In this document: one piece after another, positions 18,468 to 28,502 of the stretch | Position numbering within the stretch: the stretch's first letter is position 1 | Layout of the letters: every line of letters starts with the position of its first letter | NCBI GenBank assembly: GCA_902546975.1 | Contig: CACCLU010000004.1 | Coordinates: 1 to 64,000 of the forward strand | From: an uncultured Alphaproteobacteria bacterium | GTDB lineage: Bacteria > Pseudomonadota > Alphaproteobacteria > HIMB59 | Length of the DNA stretch: 64,000 bases | Reading direction: 5' to 3' | The notes under the pieces: model-generated | What the model was told of the DNA's origin: nothing | Seen by the model: only the letters and a program-made list of their open reading frames with translations | Database searches by the model: none | Made by a program: the position numbers and the translations under genes

Positions 18468-19841
18468 TTAAAAATGTAAAGGTTTTTCAAAAGCTGATAA
18501 GACACTTTCATGAATAGACTCTGATAAAGTTGGATGAGCAAAAACAGTATTAATAAATTCATCTTCTGTTGACTCTGATGAAATAGCTAAGCCAAATGTA
18601 GCTATCATTTCTGTAACATCAGGTCCGATAAGATGTGCACCCAATACCTCTCCCGTTTCAGAATTAAAGAGCGTTTTAACAAAACCATATGAGTTAGACA
18701 TAGTTTGTGATTTACCATTAGCTAAAAAGGGAAAATTACCTGTCTTGTAGGGAGTCTTATTGTCTTTAAGTTGTTGTTCAGTGAAACCAACAGTGGCTAT
18801 TTGTGGTAAGCTATATATACAACCAGGGATATGATTTTCTTTTGGTTTATGAGTATCATTACCTGTTGAAATATGAGTCACACAATTTATAGCGTCGTGC
18901 ATTGCTTTATGAGCTAACCATGGGGCACCAATAATATCACCAATGGCATATAAACCCTTAATATTTGTCTCATAATTATGATTTGTATTTATATAACCGG
19001 TATCAGATAGATTTAAGTTAAGGGAACTTATAAAATCTTTATCTATATTAGGTATAACACCTACAGATAGTATTAATGCATCACATGCAACGTTTTGGTC
19101 AATATTTTTAAAGGTTACGTTTTTTTTATCTTCTAAAATATTTTCAATTTTTGCATTTAACTCAAATTTAATACCCTTTTTTTCAAATATTTTTTTTGCT
19201 TCATTTGAAATGTCTTTATCAAGCTGAGGTAATATCTTATTTTGAGACTCAAACACTGTAACATCTGAACCTAAAGCATTATAAATACTTGCAAATTCTA
19301 TTCCAATAGCTCCTGATCCGATAATACATAATTTTTTTGGAAGAAATTTAGGTATCATTGCTTCTTTAGAACTCCAAATTAAATTAGAAAATTTAATGTC
19401 ACCAATTGTTCTAGGTTTGCATCCCGTAGCAATTATCATATTCTTAGAAGAAATTTCATCTGAAGTTGTATTAACAAAAAATTCATTATCAATTATTTTT
19501 GGATATGCTCGATGTTTATAAATATCTATTTTATTTTTTTTCATAAGTGAGTTGACGCCTTTTGATAAATTATTAGATGCTGTTCTTGACATTTCAACAA
19601 CTTTATCTAGAGCAATTTTAGTAAGATCTTTCTTATCAAGCCCAAAATGATTAGCCTCTTCCATGAATTCTGCTGAATGTAGTAATGATTTAGTTGGAAT
19701 ACATCCCCAATTAAGACATACACCTCCTAGTTTATCCTCTTCAAATAAAGCAACCTTCATACCAAGTTGTGCGGCTTTTATAGCAGCAACATAACCACCA
19801 GGACCGCCACCAATTATTGTTAAATCATAATTAATTGTCAT
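18468..19841 (-). CDS. lpd: Dihydrolipoamide dehydrogenase (E3)
   Basis: [36 protein letters not shown] redox-active disulfide. Confidence 0.96.
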   Translation of the reverse strand: MTINYDLTIIGGGPGGYVAAIKAAQLGMKVALFEEDKLGGVCLNWGCIPTKSLLHSAEFMEEANHFGLDKKDLTKIALDKVVEMSRTASNNLSKGVNSLMKKNKIDIYKHRAYPKIIDNEFFVNTTSDEISSKNMIIATGCKPRTIGDIKFSNLIWSSKEAMIPKFLPKKLCIIGSGAIGIEFASIYNALGSDVTVFESQNKILPQLDKDISNEAKKIFEKKGIKFELNAKIENILEDKKNVTFKNIDQNVACDALILSVGVIPNIDKDFISSLNLNLSDTGYINTNHNYETNIKGLYAIGDIIGAPWLAHKAMHDAINCVTHISTGNDTHKPKENHIPGCIYSLPQIATVGFTEQQLKDNKTPYKTGNFPFLANGKSQTMSNSYGFVKTLFNSETGEVLGAHLIGPDVTEMIATFGLAISSESTEDEFINTVFAHPTLSESIHESVLSAFEKPLHF

Positions 19842-21114
19842 CTGAAATATTTTCTAAATTATGTACAATACTAGAAAAAAATTGTGAAGCTAAAACTCCA
19901 TCAACGGCTCTATGATCACAAGATAATGTCAAATTTATAAAACTCCCTATTTCAATCTTACCTTTGTCCACATAAACATCCTCAAAAATCTGGCCTACTG
20001 CTAATATGTAGGTTTGTCCTGGTAAAATAATAGCATCAAAACTACGGATATTAAATGAACCCAAATTAGATATACTTATGACACCATCTGACAGATCAGA
20101 GGGAGAAAGTTTATTATCTCTTGTTAAATTTATCTTTTCATTAAGATTGGAGTTGATTTCATTTAAACTAAAGTTATTTATCTTTTTTAATACAGGCATT
20201 TTTAAGCCAAACTTAGAGTCAACGGCAATACCAATATTATGATCTTTATTAATAATAAATTCACCATTATCCTTATATGAACAATTTGAGTCTGGGAATG
20301 CTTTGAATGCATTTGATATAGATTGCATTAATATTGCGTTTAAAGAGTACTTATTACCTTTTAATTTTTGATCTTTTCTAAATTTTAATAGAGTAGCCAT
20401 ATTCACTCTAGTATTTAAATAAAAATGTGGAATGTTATTTTTGGAATGTGTTGTTGCTTTTGCAATAGCTTGTCGTAATCTATTAACATTAGGGCTTTCA
20501 GACAAATGATTTGGGTCTAATACATCTCTTAAAATAATTCTATTATCTGGACCGGTACCTTTTAATTTTGATAAATCTATAGATTTTTCATTTGAGATTT
20601 TTTTAGCAAGTGGGGATATAAATACTCTTATAGCCCCGTAATCAAAATTTTCATTTATATCAAGATCATCGGTATGTATTCTTCTTGAAATCGATTTTAT
20701 TTTTGTAATATCTATATTTTTTTTTTGAGCTATTTTTTTAGCTAAGGGTGTAATTAATATTTTATCTGAAACAAAATCTTTGTCATTTTCAGAAGGATTT
20801 ATTTCTAAAGTTTGTATTTTATTATCTGAATTATTATTTTTTAGAAAATTATTTATATCCTCTTGTGTAAAAGTCAAATCGTCTGAAATTATTGCAACTA
20901 ATTGATTGACGTTTGCTGTTTCACCTTCCTTGGATATTATTTTAGCAATATACCCATCTTCTGGTGACTCGTACTCCATTGTAGCTTTATCTGTTTCAAC
21001 TTCGAATAAAACCTCACCGCTTAATATTGGATCTTTTTCTTTTTTTATCCACTTAACAATTTTACCCTCCTCCATTGTGGGAGATAAAGAAGGTAAATTA
21101 ACTTCATATAACAT
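19831..21114 (-). CDS. pdhC: Pyruvate dehydrogenase E2, dihydrolipoamide acetyltransferase
   Basis: ORF; lipoyl domain FEVETDKATMEYESPEDG, peripheral subunit-binding domain, catalytic LSCDHRAVDGVLASQFF. Confidence 0.95.
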   Translation of the reverse strand: MLYEVNLPSLSPTMEEGKIVKWIKKEKDPILSGEVLFEVETDKATMEYESPEDGYIAKIISKEGETANVNQLVAIISDDLTFTQEDINNFLKNNNSDNKIQTLEINPSENDKDFVSDKILITPLAKKIAQKKNIDITKIKSISRRIHTDDLDINENFDYGAIRVFISPLAKKISNEKSIDLSKLKGTGPDNRIILRDVLDPNHLSESPNVNRLRQAIAKATTHSKNNIPHFYLNTRVNMATLLKFRKDQKLKGNKYSLNAILMQSISNAFKAFPDSNCSYKDNGEFIINKDHNIGIAVDSKFGLKMPVLKKINNFSLNEINSNLNEKINLTRDNKLSPSDLSDGVISISNLGSFNIRSFDAIILPGQTYILAVGQIFEDVYVDKGKIEIGSFINLTLSCDHRAVDGVLASQFFSSIVHNLENISDDN

Positions 21115-22484
21115 TAATTTATATATGACACTTTTTTAACAGCAGATACAATTTCATCAGTGTTGGGTAATGCTAATTTTTCTAAATTTTCTGCATATGG
21201 CATTGGGACATCTTTTCCACTAACTTTAATTATTTCTGAGTCAAGGAAATCAAAGCAATTTGATTGGATTAAATAAGATAAGTGTGATCCAAAACTTGTA
21301 CTACCAAAGCCATCCTCAACAATTACAACTCTGTTGGTTTTCTTAACGGAATTATATATCAATTCTTCATCTAGAGGTTTAATTGATCTTAGATCTATAA
21401 TATCAGGACTAATCCCCAGTTTTTCAATTGATGGGAGGGCGTTTAATATTCTTTGAACAGTCATTGAAAAACCAATAATAGTGACATCTTTACCTTCTTT
21501 AATAAGATTGCCTTTACCAATAGGAATTAAAAAATCGTTCTCTTCAGGAACGTTAGTTTTTTCTTTATAGAGCAATTCATGTTCTAAAAAAACAACAGGA
21601 TTGGGATTTCGAATAGATGATTTTAATAAACCTTTTGCATCTCTTGCATTTGAAGGAGCAATTACTATCAAGCCTGGAATATGAGAGAACCAAGATATAA
21701 AACATTGGCTATGTTGTGCTCCAACTCTAGCCGCTGCACCATTTGGGCCTCGAAAAACTATTGGAACATTTATTTCTCCGCCTGACATATATAAAGATTT
21801 AGCAGCAGAATTAACTATTTGATCAATCGCTTGCATAGAAAAATTAAAAGTCATAAATTCACATATAGGCTTAAGTCCTGCCATGGCTGCTCCAATAGCT
21901 AAACCTGTAAAACCATGTTCAGAAATAGGAGTATCTAAAACCCTTTTTGATCCAAATTTATCAAGAAGCCCTTGGGTTACTTTATATGCACCATCGTATT
22001 CAGCTACCTCTTCTCCTAGGAGAAAAACATCTTTGTCTAATTTCATTTCTTCTTCAATAGCTTGATTCAATGCCTCTCTCATAGATATTTCTTTTTCAGA
22101 CCAATTCTTTTCACCTGAATTTTCTTTTGTTTGATTTAAAAGAGAATTCATAGAAATATTTACTTCTGTTGTAAGAGGCTCAGATACATTGGAGGAGACT
22201 TGTGGAGTTTTTTCAATAGGTTTTTCTGGTATCTCCTCTATTTCCTCACCATCAACTTTAAGAAGAGCTATCTCAGTATTAACACTTATATTTTCAGTGC
22301 CCTCTTTAACCAGTATTTTCTCAACTTTACCATCATCGGGTGACTCCAGTTCCATAGTAGCTTTATCAGTCTCAATTTCTGCTAAAATATCTCCTGAAAC
22401 TACACTATCTCCCTCTTTAACTAACCATTTTACTAAGTTACCTGTTTCCATTGTTGGAGATAAAGCTGGTAGAAGTATTTTCAT
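21114..22484 (-). CDS. pdhB: Pyruvate dehydrogenase E1 beta with N-terminal lipoyl domain
   Basis: ORF; AEIETDKATMELESPDDG lipoyl domain fused to E1-beta (REALNQAIEEEMKLDKDVFLLGEEVAEYDGAYKVT). Confidence 0.95.
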   Translation of the reverse strand: MKILLPALSPTMETGNLVKWLVKEGDSVVSGDILAEIETDKATMELESPDDGKVEKILVKEGTENISVNTEIALLKVDGEEIEEIPEKPIEKTPQVSSNVSEPLTTEVNISMNSLLNQTKENSGEKNWSEKEISMREALNQAIEEEMKLDKDVFLLGEEVAEYDGAYKVTQGLLDKFGSKRVLDTPISEHGFTGLAIGAAMAGLKPICEFMTFNFSMQAIDQIVNSAAKSLYMSGGEINVPIVFRGPNGAAARVGAQHSQCFISWFSHIPGLIVIAPSNARDAKGLLKSSIRNPNPVVFLEHELLYKEKTNVPEENDFLIPIGKGNLIKEGKDVTIIGFSMTVQRILNALPSIEKLGISPDIIDLRSIKPLDEELIYNSVKKTNRVVIVEDGFGSTSFGSHLSYLIQSNCFDFLDSEIIKVSGKDVPMPYAENLEKLALPNTDEIVSAVKKVSYIN

Positions 22485-23458
22485 AAATATACCTCGGTGT
22501 ATAATTCTTTTAAATCTGGAAGTGGCGACTCAAGTGAAAATTTTTCAACATCTTTAATTTGTTTCTTAATATCACTTTCAAGATCTTTAATCGTATCCTC
22601 TTTAATTTTATAATCATTTAATAAAGTTTCTTTCATCATTAACACAGGGTCTATCTCTTTCATTTTATTCACTTCATCTTTAGTCCTGTATAGACCGGGA
22701 TCAGACATTGAATGGCCTCTAAATCTATATGTATCCATTTCAATAATGTAGGGCTTAGAATTTTTTTCGATATATTCTCTTGCCCTTATAGCTGACTCAC
22801 TTACATTAAAAAAATTCATTCCGTCTACTTTTTCACCTTTAATGCCAAATACAGTTGCTCGCTCGTACAACTCACCTCCTGCTGCAGACCTTCCAATAGA
22901 TGTACCCATTCCATATTTATTGTTTTCGATAATAAATAATACTGGTAACTCCCAAAGTGATGCTAAATTAAATGCCTCAAAAACTTGGCCATTACTCATA
23001 GCTCCATCCCCTAAATAGACTCTTGAAATCTTTTTTTCGTTTCTGTATTTATGTGCGAAACCTATGCCAACGCCTAAAGGTACTTGTGCTCCAACGATAC
23101 CGTGTCCACCATAAAATCTATTAGCTTTGGAGAACATGTGCATTGATCCACCCTTGCCTTTTGAAATTCCATCTTTCCTTCCAGTTAATTCAGCCATTAC
23201 TAGTTTAGGATCTACTCCACGAGCTAATATATGTCCATGATCTCTATAAGCAGTGATAACGGTATCCTCTGAGTTAATAGAAGAAAGAATACCTATGACA
23301 ACAGCCTCTTGGCCAATGTATAAATGACAGAAACCTCCAATTTTTCCAGCTCCATATAATTGAGCAGCTTTCTCTTCAAATTTTCTAATTAAAAACATTT
23401 TTTCGTAAAACTTCATTAACTGGTCGTTTGTAAAATTATTTTTGTTTTTTTTATTCAT
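22481..23458 (-). CDS. pdhA: Pyruvate dehydrogenase E1 alpha
   Basis: ORF; GKIGGFCHLYIGQEAV, GDGAMSNGQVFEAFNLASLW, YRFRGHSMSDP. Confidence 0.96.
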   Translation of the reverse strand: MNKKNKNNFTNDQLMKFYEKMFLIRKFEEKAAQLYGAGKIGGFCHLYIGQEAVVIGILSSINSEDTVITAYRDHGHILARGVDPKLVMAELTGRKDGISKGKGGSMHMFSKANRFYGGHGIVGAQVPLGVGIGFAHKYRNEKKISRVYLGDGAMSNGQVFEAFNLASLWELPVLFIIENNKYGMGTSIGRSAAGGELYERATVFGIKGEKVDGMNFFNVSESAIRAREYIEKNSKPYIIEMDTYRFRGHSMSDPGLYRTKDEVNKMKEIDPVLMMKETLLNDYKIKEDTIKDLESDIKKQIKDVEKFSLESPLPDLKELYTEVYL

Positions 23459-23459
23459 C

Positions 23460-23747
23460 TTAATCTAATTTTAATATGGTCTCTCCATCTTGAATATTAG
23501 GGTTATTCTGCTTTGTAATTTCATCAATATAATCCTCTTTGTTAGAATAGAAAGAGTGTAAATCAATATTAATATCTAACATTTTTTGATCGAGATTGGA
23601 TTGCAATTTTTTATACATTTTTTCCTCAAATTGATAAATTAAGTAATTTCCAATATTGAACTTTCCATAAACTGTGTGATATATCAGGTAAATCAATACA
23701 AATATAAAAAAGAAATTTATTAAACTACTAGCTTTTAAAAACTTCAC
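23460..23747 (-). CDS. Probable septum formation initiator (FtsB/DivIC-like)
   Basis: 95-aa ORF with N-terminal TM helix; position between eno and pdhA, typical of alphaproteobacterial ftsB/divIC; weak sequence signal. Confidence 0.55.
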   Translation of the reverse strand: MKFLKASSLINFFFIFVLIYLIYHTVYGKFNIGNYLIYQFEEKMYKKLQSNLDQKMLDINIDLHSFYSNKEDYIDEITKQNNPNIQDGETILKLD

Positions 23748-24999
23748 TTAATTCACCAGCATACCCTTTAATATTGTCATTTTCTGATATTCTAAGTAAC
23801 TGATTGTATTTTGCAACTCTATCAGATCTAGCTAATGACCCAGTTTTAATCAAAGGACAGCGTGAAGCAACAGCTAAATCTGAGATAAAAGAATCTTCAG
23901 TTTCTCCTGACCTATGAGACATAATAGATGCAAAACTATTATCTGTCGCTAGGTTGATAGCTTCTAAAGTTTCTTTAACTGTGCCTATTTGATTCAATTT
24001 AATTAAAATACTATTAGCTTGTTTTTCATCTATACCAGTTTGCAACTTTTGTATATTTGTAACAAAAAGATCATCACCAACTAATCGTATCTTTGAACCA
24101 AGTTTATTTGTAATTTTTACCCAACCTTCATAATCTTCTTCATTAAGTGCATCTTCTATTGAAAAAATAGGATAGTTTTTACAAATATTTTCATAAACAA
24201 TAATCATTTCTTCTGTTGAATATGAGTTACCTTCGAAATTATATTTTCCATCATAGTAAAACTCACTAGAAGCTGCATCTAATGAAATTTTAAAGTGATC
24301 ATTTAATTTAAAGCCTGCTTTTGAAATTGAATTACATATTAAATCTAAAACATCTAAATGAGATTTTAAATTCGGAGCAAAACCCCCTTCATCGCCAAGA
24401 TTAGTATTTAAAGATCTAGATTTTAATTCTTTTTTTATATTGGCTATTACAGAATGTGTTGAAGATAAAGCTTCAGTTAAAGATTTAAATCCTATTGGTA
24501 AAATCATAAACTCTTGAAAATCAACATCATTATCAGCATGTTGTCCGCCATTTATAACATTCAACATTGGAACAGGAATAATTAAATTATCTAAACCCTG
24601 AGAAAGAAATATTGCACCAAAGTTTGCATAAGACCAAGCCTTATAGTAAGCAAGACTAATTGATAAAATAGCGTTTGCACCATAATTTGATTTATTTTCT
24701 GTGCCATCTAAATCTATTAGGAGTTGATCAAATTCTCTGAAATCAGCAAAACTTTTATCTAAAATTTTTGGTTTTATGAGTTTGTTAACATTAGATACAG
24801 CTTTTAAGACACCTTTGCCACTCATTCTATTTGTGTCTAAATCTCTTAATTCTAATGCTTCAAATTTTCCTGTGGATGCACCTGATGGAACCATTCCACG
24901 AAATGGATATGGTATATTTTCAAATATCATTTCACATTCTACAGTTGGGTTACCCCTACTATCAAAAATTTCTCTTGCTGTTATATTTTTAATTTTCAT
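23728..24999 (-). CDS. eno: Enolase
   Basis: ORF; AREIFDSRGNPTVECE, MVPSGASTGKFEALELRD, SHRSGETEDSFI. Confidence 0.97.
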   Translation of the reverse strand: MKIKNITAREIFDSRGNPTVECEMIFENIPYPFRGMVPSGASTGKFEALELRDLDTNRMSGKGVLKAVSNVNKLIKPKILDKSFADFREFDQLLIDLDGTENKSNYGANAILSISLAYYKAWSYANFGAIFLSQGLDNLIIPVPMLNVINGGQHADNDVDFQEFMILPIGFKSLTEALSSTHSVIANIKKELKSRSLNTNLGDEGGFAPNLKSHLDVLDLICNSISKAGFKLNDHFKISLDAASSEFYYDGKYNFEGNSYSTEEMIIVYENICKNYPIFSIEDALNEEDYEGWVKITNKLGSKIRLVGDDLFVTNIQKLQTGIDEKQANSILIKLNQIGTVKETLEAINLATDNSFASIMSHRSGETEDSFISDLAVASRCPLIKTGSLARSDRVAKYNQLLRISENDNIKGYAGELSEVFKS

Positions 25000-25824
25000 T
25001 TATTTTGCCGCCTTATTTATTTTGTTTATAGCATTTAAGAGTTCTGGCATTTTATGTAAATATACCATATTAGGGCCGTCACTTAATGCCGTTTCTGGGT
25101 TGGGGTGAGTTTCAATGAAGAAACCTGCTATCCTTAAAGATGAAGCAGCTTTAGATAATGGTGTTACATACTCTCTAGCACCTCCGCTTTTTTTTCCCAA
25201 TCCACCAGGTAGTTGTACACTGTGTGTTGAGTCAAAAATAATTGGATATCCAAATGTTTTCATCAAATGAATACCTTTAAAGTCATTTATTAAATAATTA
25301 TATCCAAATGAATTTCCCCTTTCTGTTATTAATATTTTTTTATTATTTTCACTTTCAATTTTATTTATGATATTTGAAACTTCTTTATGTGATAAAAACT
25401 GTCCTTTTTTAACATTTACAATCTTTTTTGTTTGTGCAGCAGCTTTAATTAAATCTGTTTGTCTACATAAAAAAGCTGGAATTTGTATTACATCAAGAAA
25501 TTCAGCCAACTTATCAACTTGAAAAGTCTCATGAACGTCGGAAGTGATAGAAATTTTTAAATCTTTCTTGAGATTTTTTAATATATCTATCGATTTATCA
25601 AGGGAGATTTTATGACGTATTGTTTTATGAGAGCTTCTATTAGCTTTATCAAAACTACATTTGAATACTAAATTAAACTTTTCTTTTTTTGCAAATTTAA
25701 TAAGAGATTGAGCAACTTTTCTGACTAGTTTTTCATTTTCTAACAAGCATGGGCCAGATATTAAAGTCAGCCTGTCAGTATCATTCTTAATAAGATTTTT
25801 AGATAATTGAACAGATTTAGGCAT
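25000..25824 (-). CDS. kdsA: 3-deoxy-8-phosphooctulonate (KDO-8-P) synthase
   Basis: ORF; GPCLLEN, SFDKANRSS, FDSTHSVQLPGG. Confidence 0.95.
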   Translation of the reverse strand: MPKSVQLSKNLIKNDTDRLTLISGPCLLENEKLVRKVAQSLIKFAKKEKFNLVFKCSFDKANRSSHKTIRHKISLDKSIDILKNLKKDLKISITSDVHETFQVDKLAEFLDVIQIPAFLCRQTDLIKAAAQTKKIVNVKKGQFLSHKEVSNIINKIESENNKKILITERGNSFGYNYLINDFKGIHLMKTFGYPIIFDSTHSVQLPGGLGKKSGGAREYVTPLSKAASSLRIAGFFIETHPNPETALSDGPNMVYLHKMPELLNAINKINKAAK

Positions 25825-27436
25825 TTTTATTCATTAAACTATTTTTTATAAATGAGAAAAATATAGGGTGAGGCTTAAACGGTTTAGATTTCAGCTCAGG
25901 ATGAAATTGAACACCGAGGAACCATTTATGATTTTTATTTTCAATGATTTCTAATAATTTTTTATCTTTTGAAAAACCAGAAAAGACAAGACCTTTTTTT
26001 TCTATTGAAGATCTATATTTAGGATTTACTTCATACCTATGTCTATGTCTTTCGTGAATTAATTTTTTTTTATAAATTTTTGATGCTAAAGATTTATGTT
26101 TTATATAACAAGGATAAGAGCCCAATCTCATAGTAGCGCCTAAATCATTTTCTTTTGTTCTTGTTACCTTTTGATTTTTTTTACTCCATTCGGTCATTAA
26201 AGATATGACATTATTAGTATGCTTGCCAAATTCAGAACTACCTGTGTTTTTCATTTTCAAAACATTTTTAGTAAATTCAATAATAGATAATTGCATGCCC
26301 AAACATATTCCTAAGAATGGAATTTGATTTTCTCTAGCATACCTAATAGCTTCTATTTTCCCACTTATACCTCTATTACCAAACCCACCAGGTATAAGAA
26401 TACCTGAAGCCTTAATTAATAATTCATCAACATTTTTTTTGTTTATTGTCTCAGAGTCAATCCATTTGATTTTAACATTTACTTTATTGTGCACACCTGC
26501 ATGATAAATAGCTTCATAGAGAGATTTATAACTATCTTTTAAATGAACATATTTTCCAATTATAAATATATTTAGTTCCTCTTTTGCTCTTGACTCTAAT
26601 ACTTCAAAGTTTGTCCATTTTGAAAGATCTTTTTTCTTTGTAGATTTTATATTTAAATTTTTTATAACTAAGTCATCTAATTTGGATTTTGATAATAAAG
26701 AAGGAACTTGGTAAATGCTCCCTACATCATAGGACGGAATAACAGCATTAGTTGGTACGTTACAAAACAAACTAATTTTTTGAATTTCTTCATACTTTAT
26801 TTTTTTATTACTTCTACAAACAATTATATCAGGCTGAATTCCAGCATTTAAAAGCTCTTTAACAGAGTGCTGAGTGGGCTTTGTTTTAATTTCACCAGAT
26901 GTTTCTATATATGGAAGTAAAGTTAAATGTATGAGGAGTGTGTCTAGCTGTCTTTCATTTTTAAATTGTCTTATGGCTTCCAAGAAAGGAAGACTTTCAA
27001 TATCACCAACAGTGCCCCCTATCTCACAAATAATAACATCATCCTTATTAGTTGATTTTTTTATCGAATTTTTAATTTCTTCAGTAACGTGAGGTATTAC
27101 TTGTACTGTAGATCCTAAATATTCACCTTTTCTTTCCTTTGACAGTATAGTCGAGTAAATTTTACCCGATGAAATAGAGTCATTTTTAGAACATTTTATA
27201 TCTGTAAACCTCTCATAATGGCCTAAGTCTAAATCAGTCTCATAGCCGTCATCAGTGACATAAACTTCACCGTGTTGGTATGGACTCATTGTTCCAGGAT
27301 CAACGTTTAAATACGGATCTAATTTTCTAATTTTTAGTTTAATGCCTCTAGATCTGAGGAGAGAGGCTAATGATGCAGTGACTATTCCCTTACCTAGCGA
27401 TGAAACAACACCTCCGGTAACGAAAATTAATTTCAC
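25817..27436 (-). CDS. pyrG: CTP synthase
   Basis: ORF; FVTGGVVSSLGKGIVTASLASLLRSRG, GTVGDIESLPFLEAIRQ, glutaminase FLGICLGMQ. Confidence 0.97.
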   Translation of the reverse strand: MKLIFVTGGVVSSLGKGIVTASLASLLRSRGIKLKIRKLDPYLNVDPGTMSPYQHGEVYVTDDGYETDLDLGHYERFTDIKCSKNDSISSGKIYSTILSKERKGEYLGSTVQVIPHVTEEIKNSIKKSTNKDDVIICEIGGTVGDIESLPFLEAIRQFKNERQLDTLLIHLTLLPYIETSGEIKTKPTQHSVKELLNAGIQPDIIVCRSNKKIKYEEIQKISLFCNVPTNAVIPSYDVGSIYQVPSLLSKSKLDDLVIKNLNIKSTKKKDLSKWTNFEVLESRAKEELNIFIIGKYVHLKDSYKSLYEAIYHAGVHNKVNVKIKWIDSETINKKNVDELLIKASGILIPGGFGNRGISGKIEAIRYARENQIPFLGICLGMQLSIIEFTKNVLKMKNTGSSEFGKHTNNVISLMTEWSKKNQKVTRTKENDLGATMRLGSYPCYIKHKSLASKIYKKKLIHERHRHRYEVNPKYRSSIEKKGLVFSGFSKDKKLLEIIENKNHKWFLGVQFHPELKSKPFKPHPIFFSFIKNSLMNKNA

Positions 27437-27756
27437 TGATTAGGCACTTCTGGAATCATTTCCTCTATTGAATCGTCTAAAATAATTTCTTCTTGAATAG
27501 TCTCTAAATCAGTTGAAGATGAATATTGTTTTGTAATAATTGCGCCCATAAACAAACACCAAAATAAAAAACCAAATCCTAAAACATAAGTAATTTTAGT
27601 CATTCCTGAAAAAGAGGATTTATTTGCTGTCATTCCACCTGTAAGAGATGTTTGAGTGCCTAGACCAAGACTTCCACCTTCGGTTTTCTGAAAAAGTATT
27701 ATTAAAATGAGAACCACTCCAATAATTGCACTAATAATTAAAAAAAGGTTTATCAT
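27433..27756 (-). CDS. secG: Preprotein translocase subunit SecG
   Basis: 107-aa ORF; two TM segments, LFQKTEGGSLGLG motif; between pyrG and tpiA. Confidence 0.9.
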   Translation of the reverse strand: MINLFLIISAIIGVVLILIILFQKTEGGSLGLGTQTSLTGGMTANKSSFSGMTKITYVLGFGFLFWCLFMGAIITKQYSSSTDLETIQEEIILDDSIEEMIPEVPNQ

Positions 27757-27760
27757 AAAG

Positions 27761-28471
27761 TTATTTAAAGTATTTAATAAACGAAGGTTTTGTTGAAGCA
27801 GAGCCTACCAAAACCCCATCTAATTTTTGTAAACTTAAAATTTCTTTTATATTTGATAAATTTACGGAACCACCATATAAAATTTTTATTTTTTTAAAAG
27901 AATAATTTTTTAATATTTTAGTTAAAAAATGCGAAATATCATTAATTTCTGACATTTTTGGTGTTAATCCTGTGCCAATTGACCATAAAGGCTCATAAGC
28001 TAATATAACTTCATTATAAATATTCGATTTTTTGAAAATTTTATTTATTTGTTTTTTTAAAAAATTTTTAGTTTTTTTTGATTTATAAATATCTACAGGC
28101 TCTCCAATACAAACAATTGGTGTAATTTTGTTATGCAGACAGAGATCAGTTTTTTTTTGAATAATCAAATCTGTCTCACCAAAATTAGACCTAACTTCTG
28201 AGTGACCAAGAATACAAAATTTAATCTTATTACTAACTAAATCTTGAATATCGATAGACCCTGTAGATGCACCTTTCCCATGTAAATCCATATTTTGTGC
28301 TGCATAGATATTTTTTGGATATCTAGATTTGAGAGTTAGGTTATAAAAGTTATTAGGACTGGAAATAAGTTTGTATTTCTTTGTGCTTGGCAGTTTAGAC
28401 ACTACCTTTGATAAGTTCATACTTTCAGATATATTTAAATATGATTTCCAATTAAATATTATATATTTCAT
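27761..28471 (-). CDS. tpiA: Triosephosphate isomerase
   Basis: ORF with start moved to MKYIIFNWKSYLN (28471); GHSEVR, ILAYEPLWSIGTG, ILYGGSVN. Confidence 0.93.
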   Translation of the reverse strand: MKYIIFNWKSYLNISESMNLSKVVSKLPSTKKYKLISSPNNFYNLTLKSRYPKNIYAAQNMDLHGKGASTGSIDIQDLVSNKIKFCILGHSEVRSNFGETDLIIQKKTDLCLHNKITPIVCIGEPVDIYKSKKTKNFLKKQINKIFKKSNIYNEVILAYEPLWSIGTGLTPKMSEINDISHFLTKILKNYSFKKIKILYGGSVNLSNIKEILSLQKLDGVLVGSASTKPSFIKYFK

Positions 28472-28502
28472 TAGATTAACTGATATCAAAATACTTACAA
28501 AA

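Noticed and set aside
21114-22484. Lipoyl domain fused to PDH E1 beta as a possible novel fusion
   Set aside because: An established feature of alphaproteobacterial PdhB.
22189-22557. 122-aa + strand ORF
   Set aside because: Antisense to pdhB/pdhA with low-complexity Ser-rich translation; a shadow ORF of a conserved gene.
24776-25108. 110-aa + strand ORF
   Set aside because: Antisense to eno/kdsA, both strongly conserved; shadow ORF.
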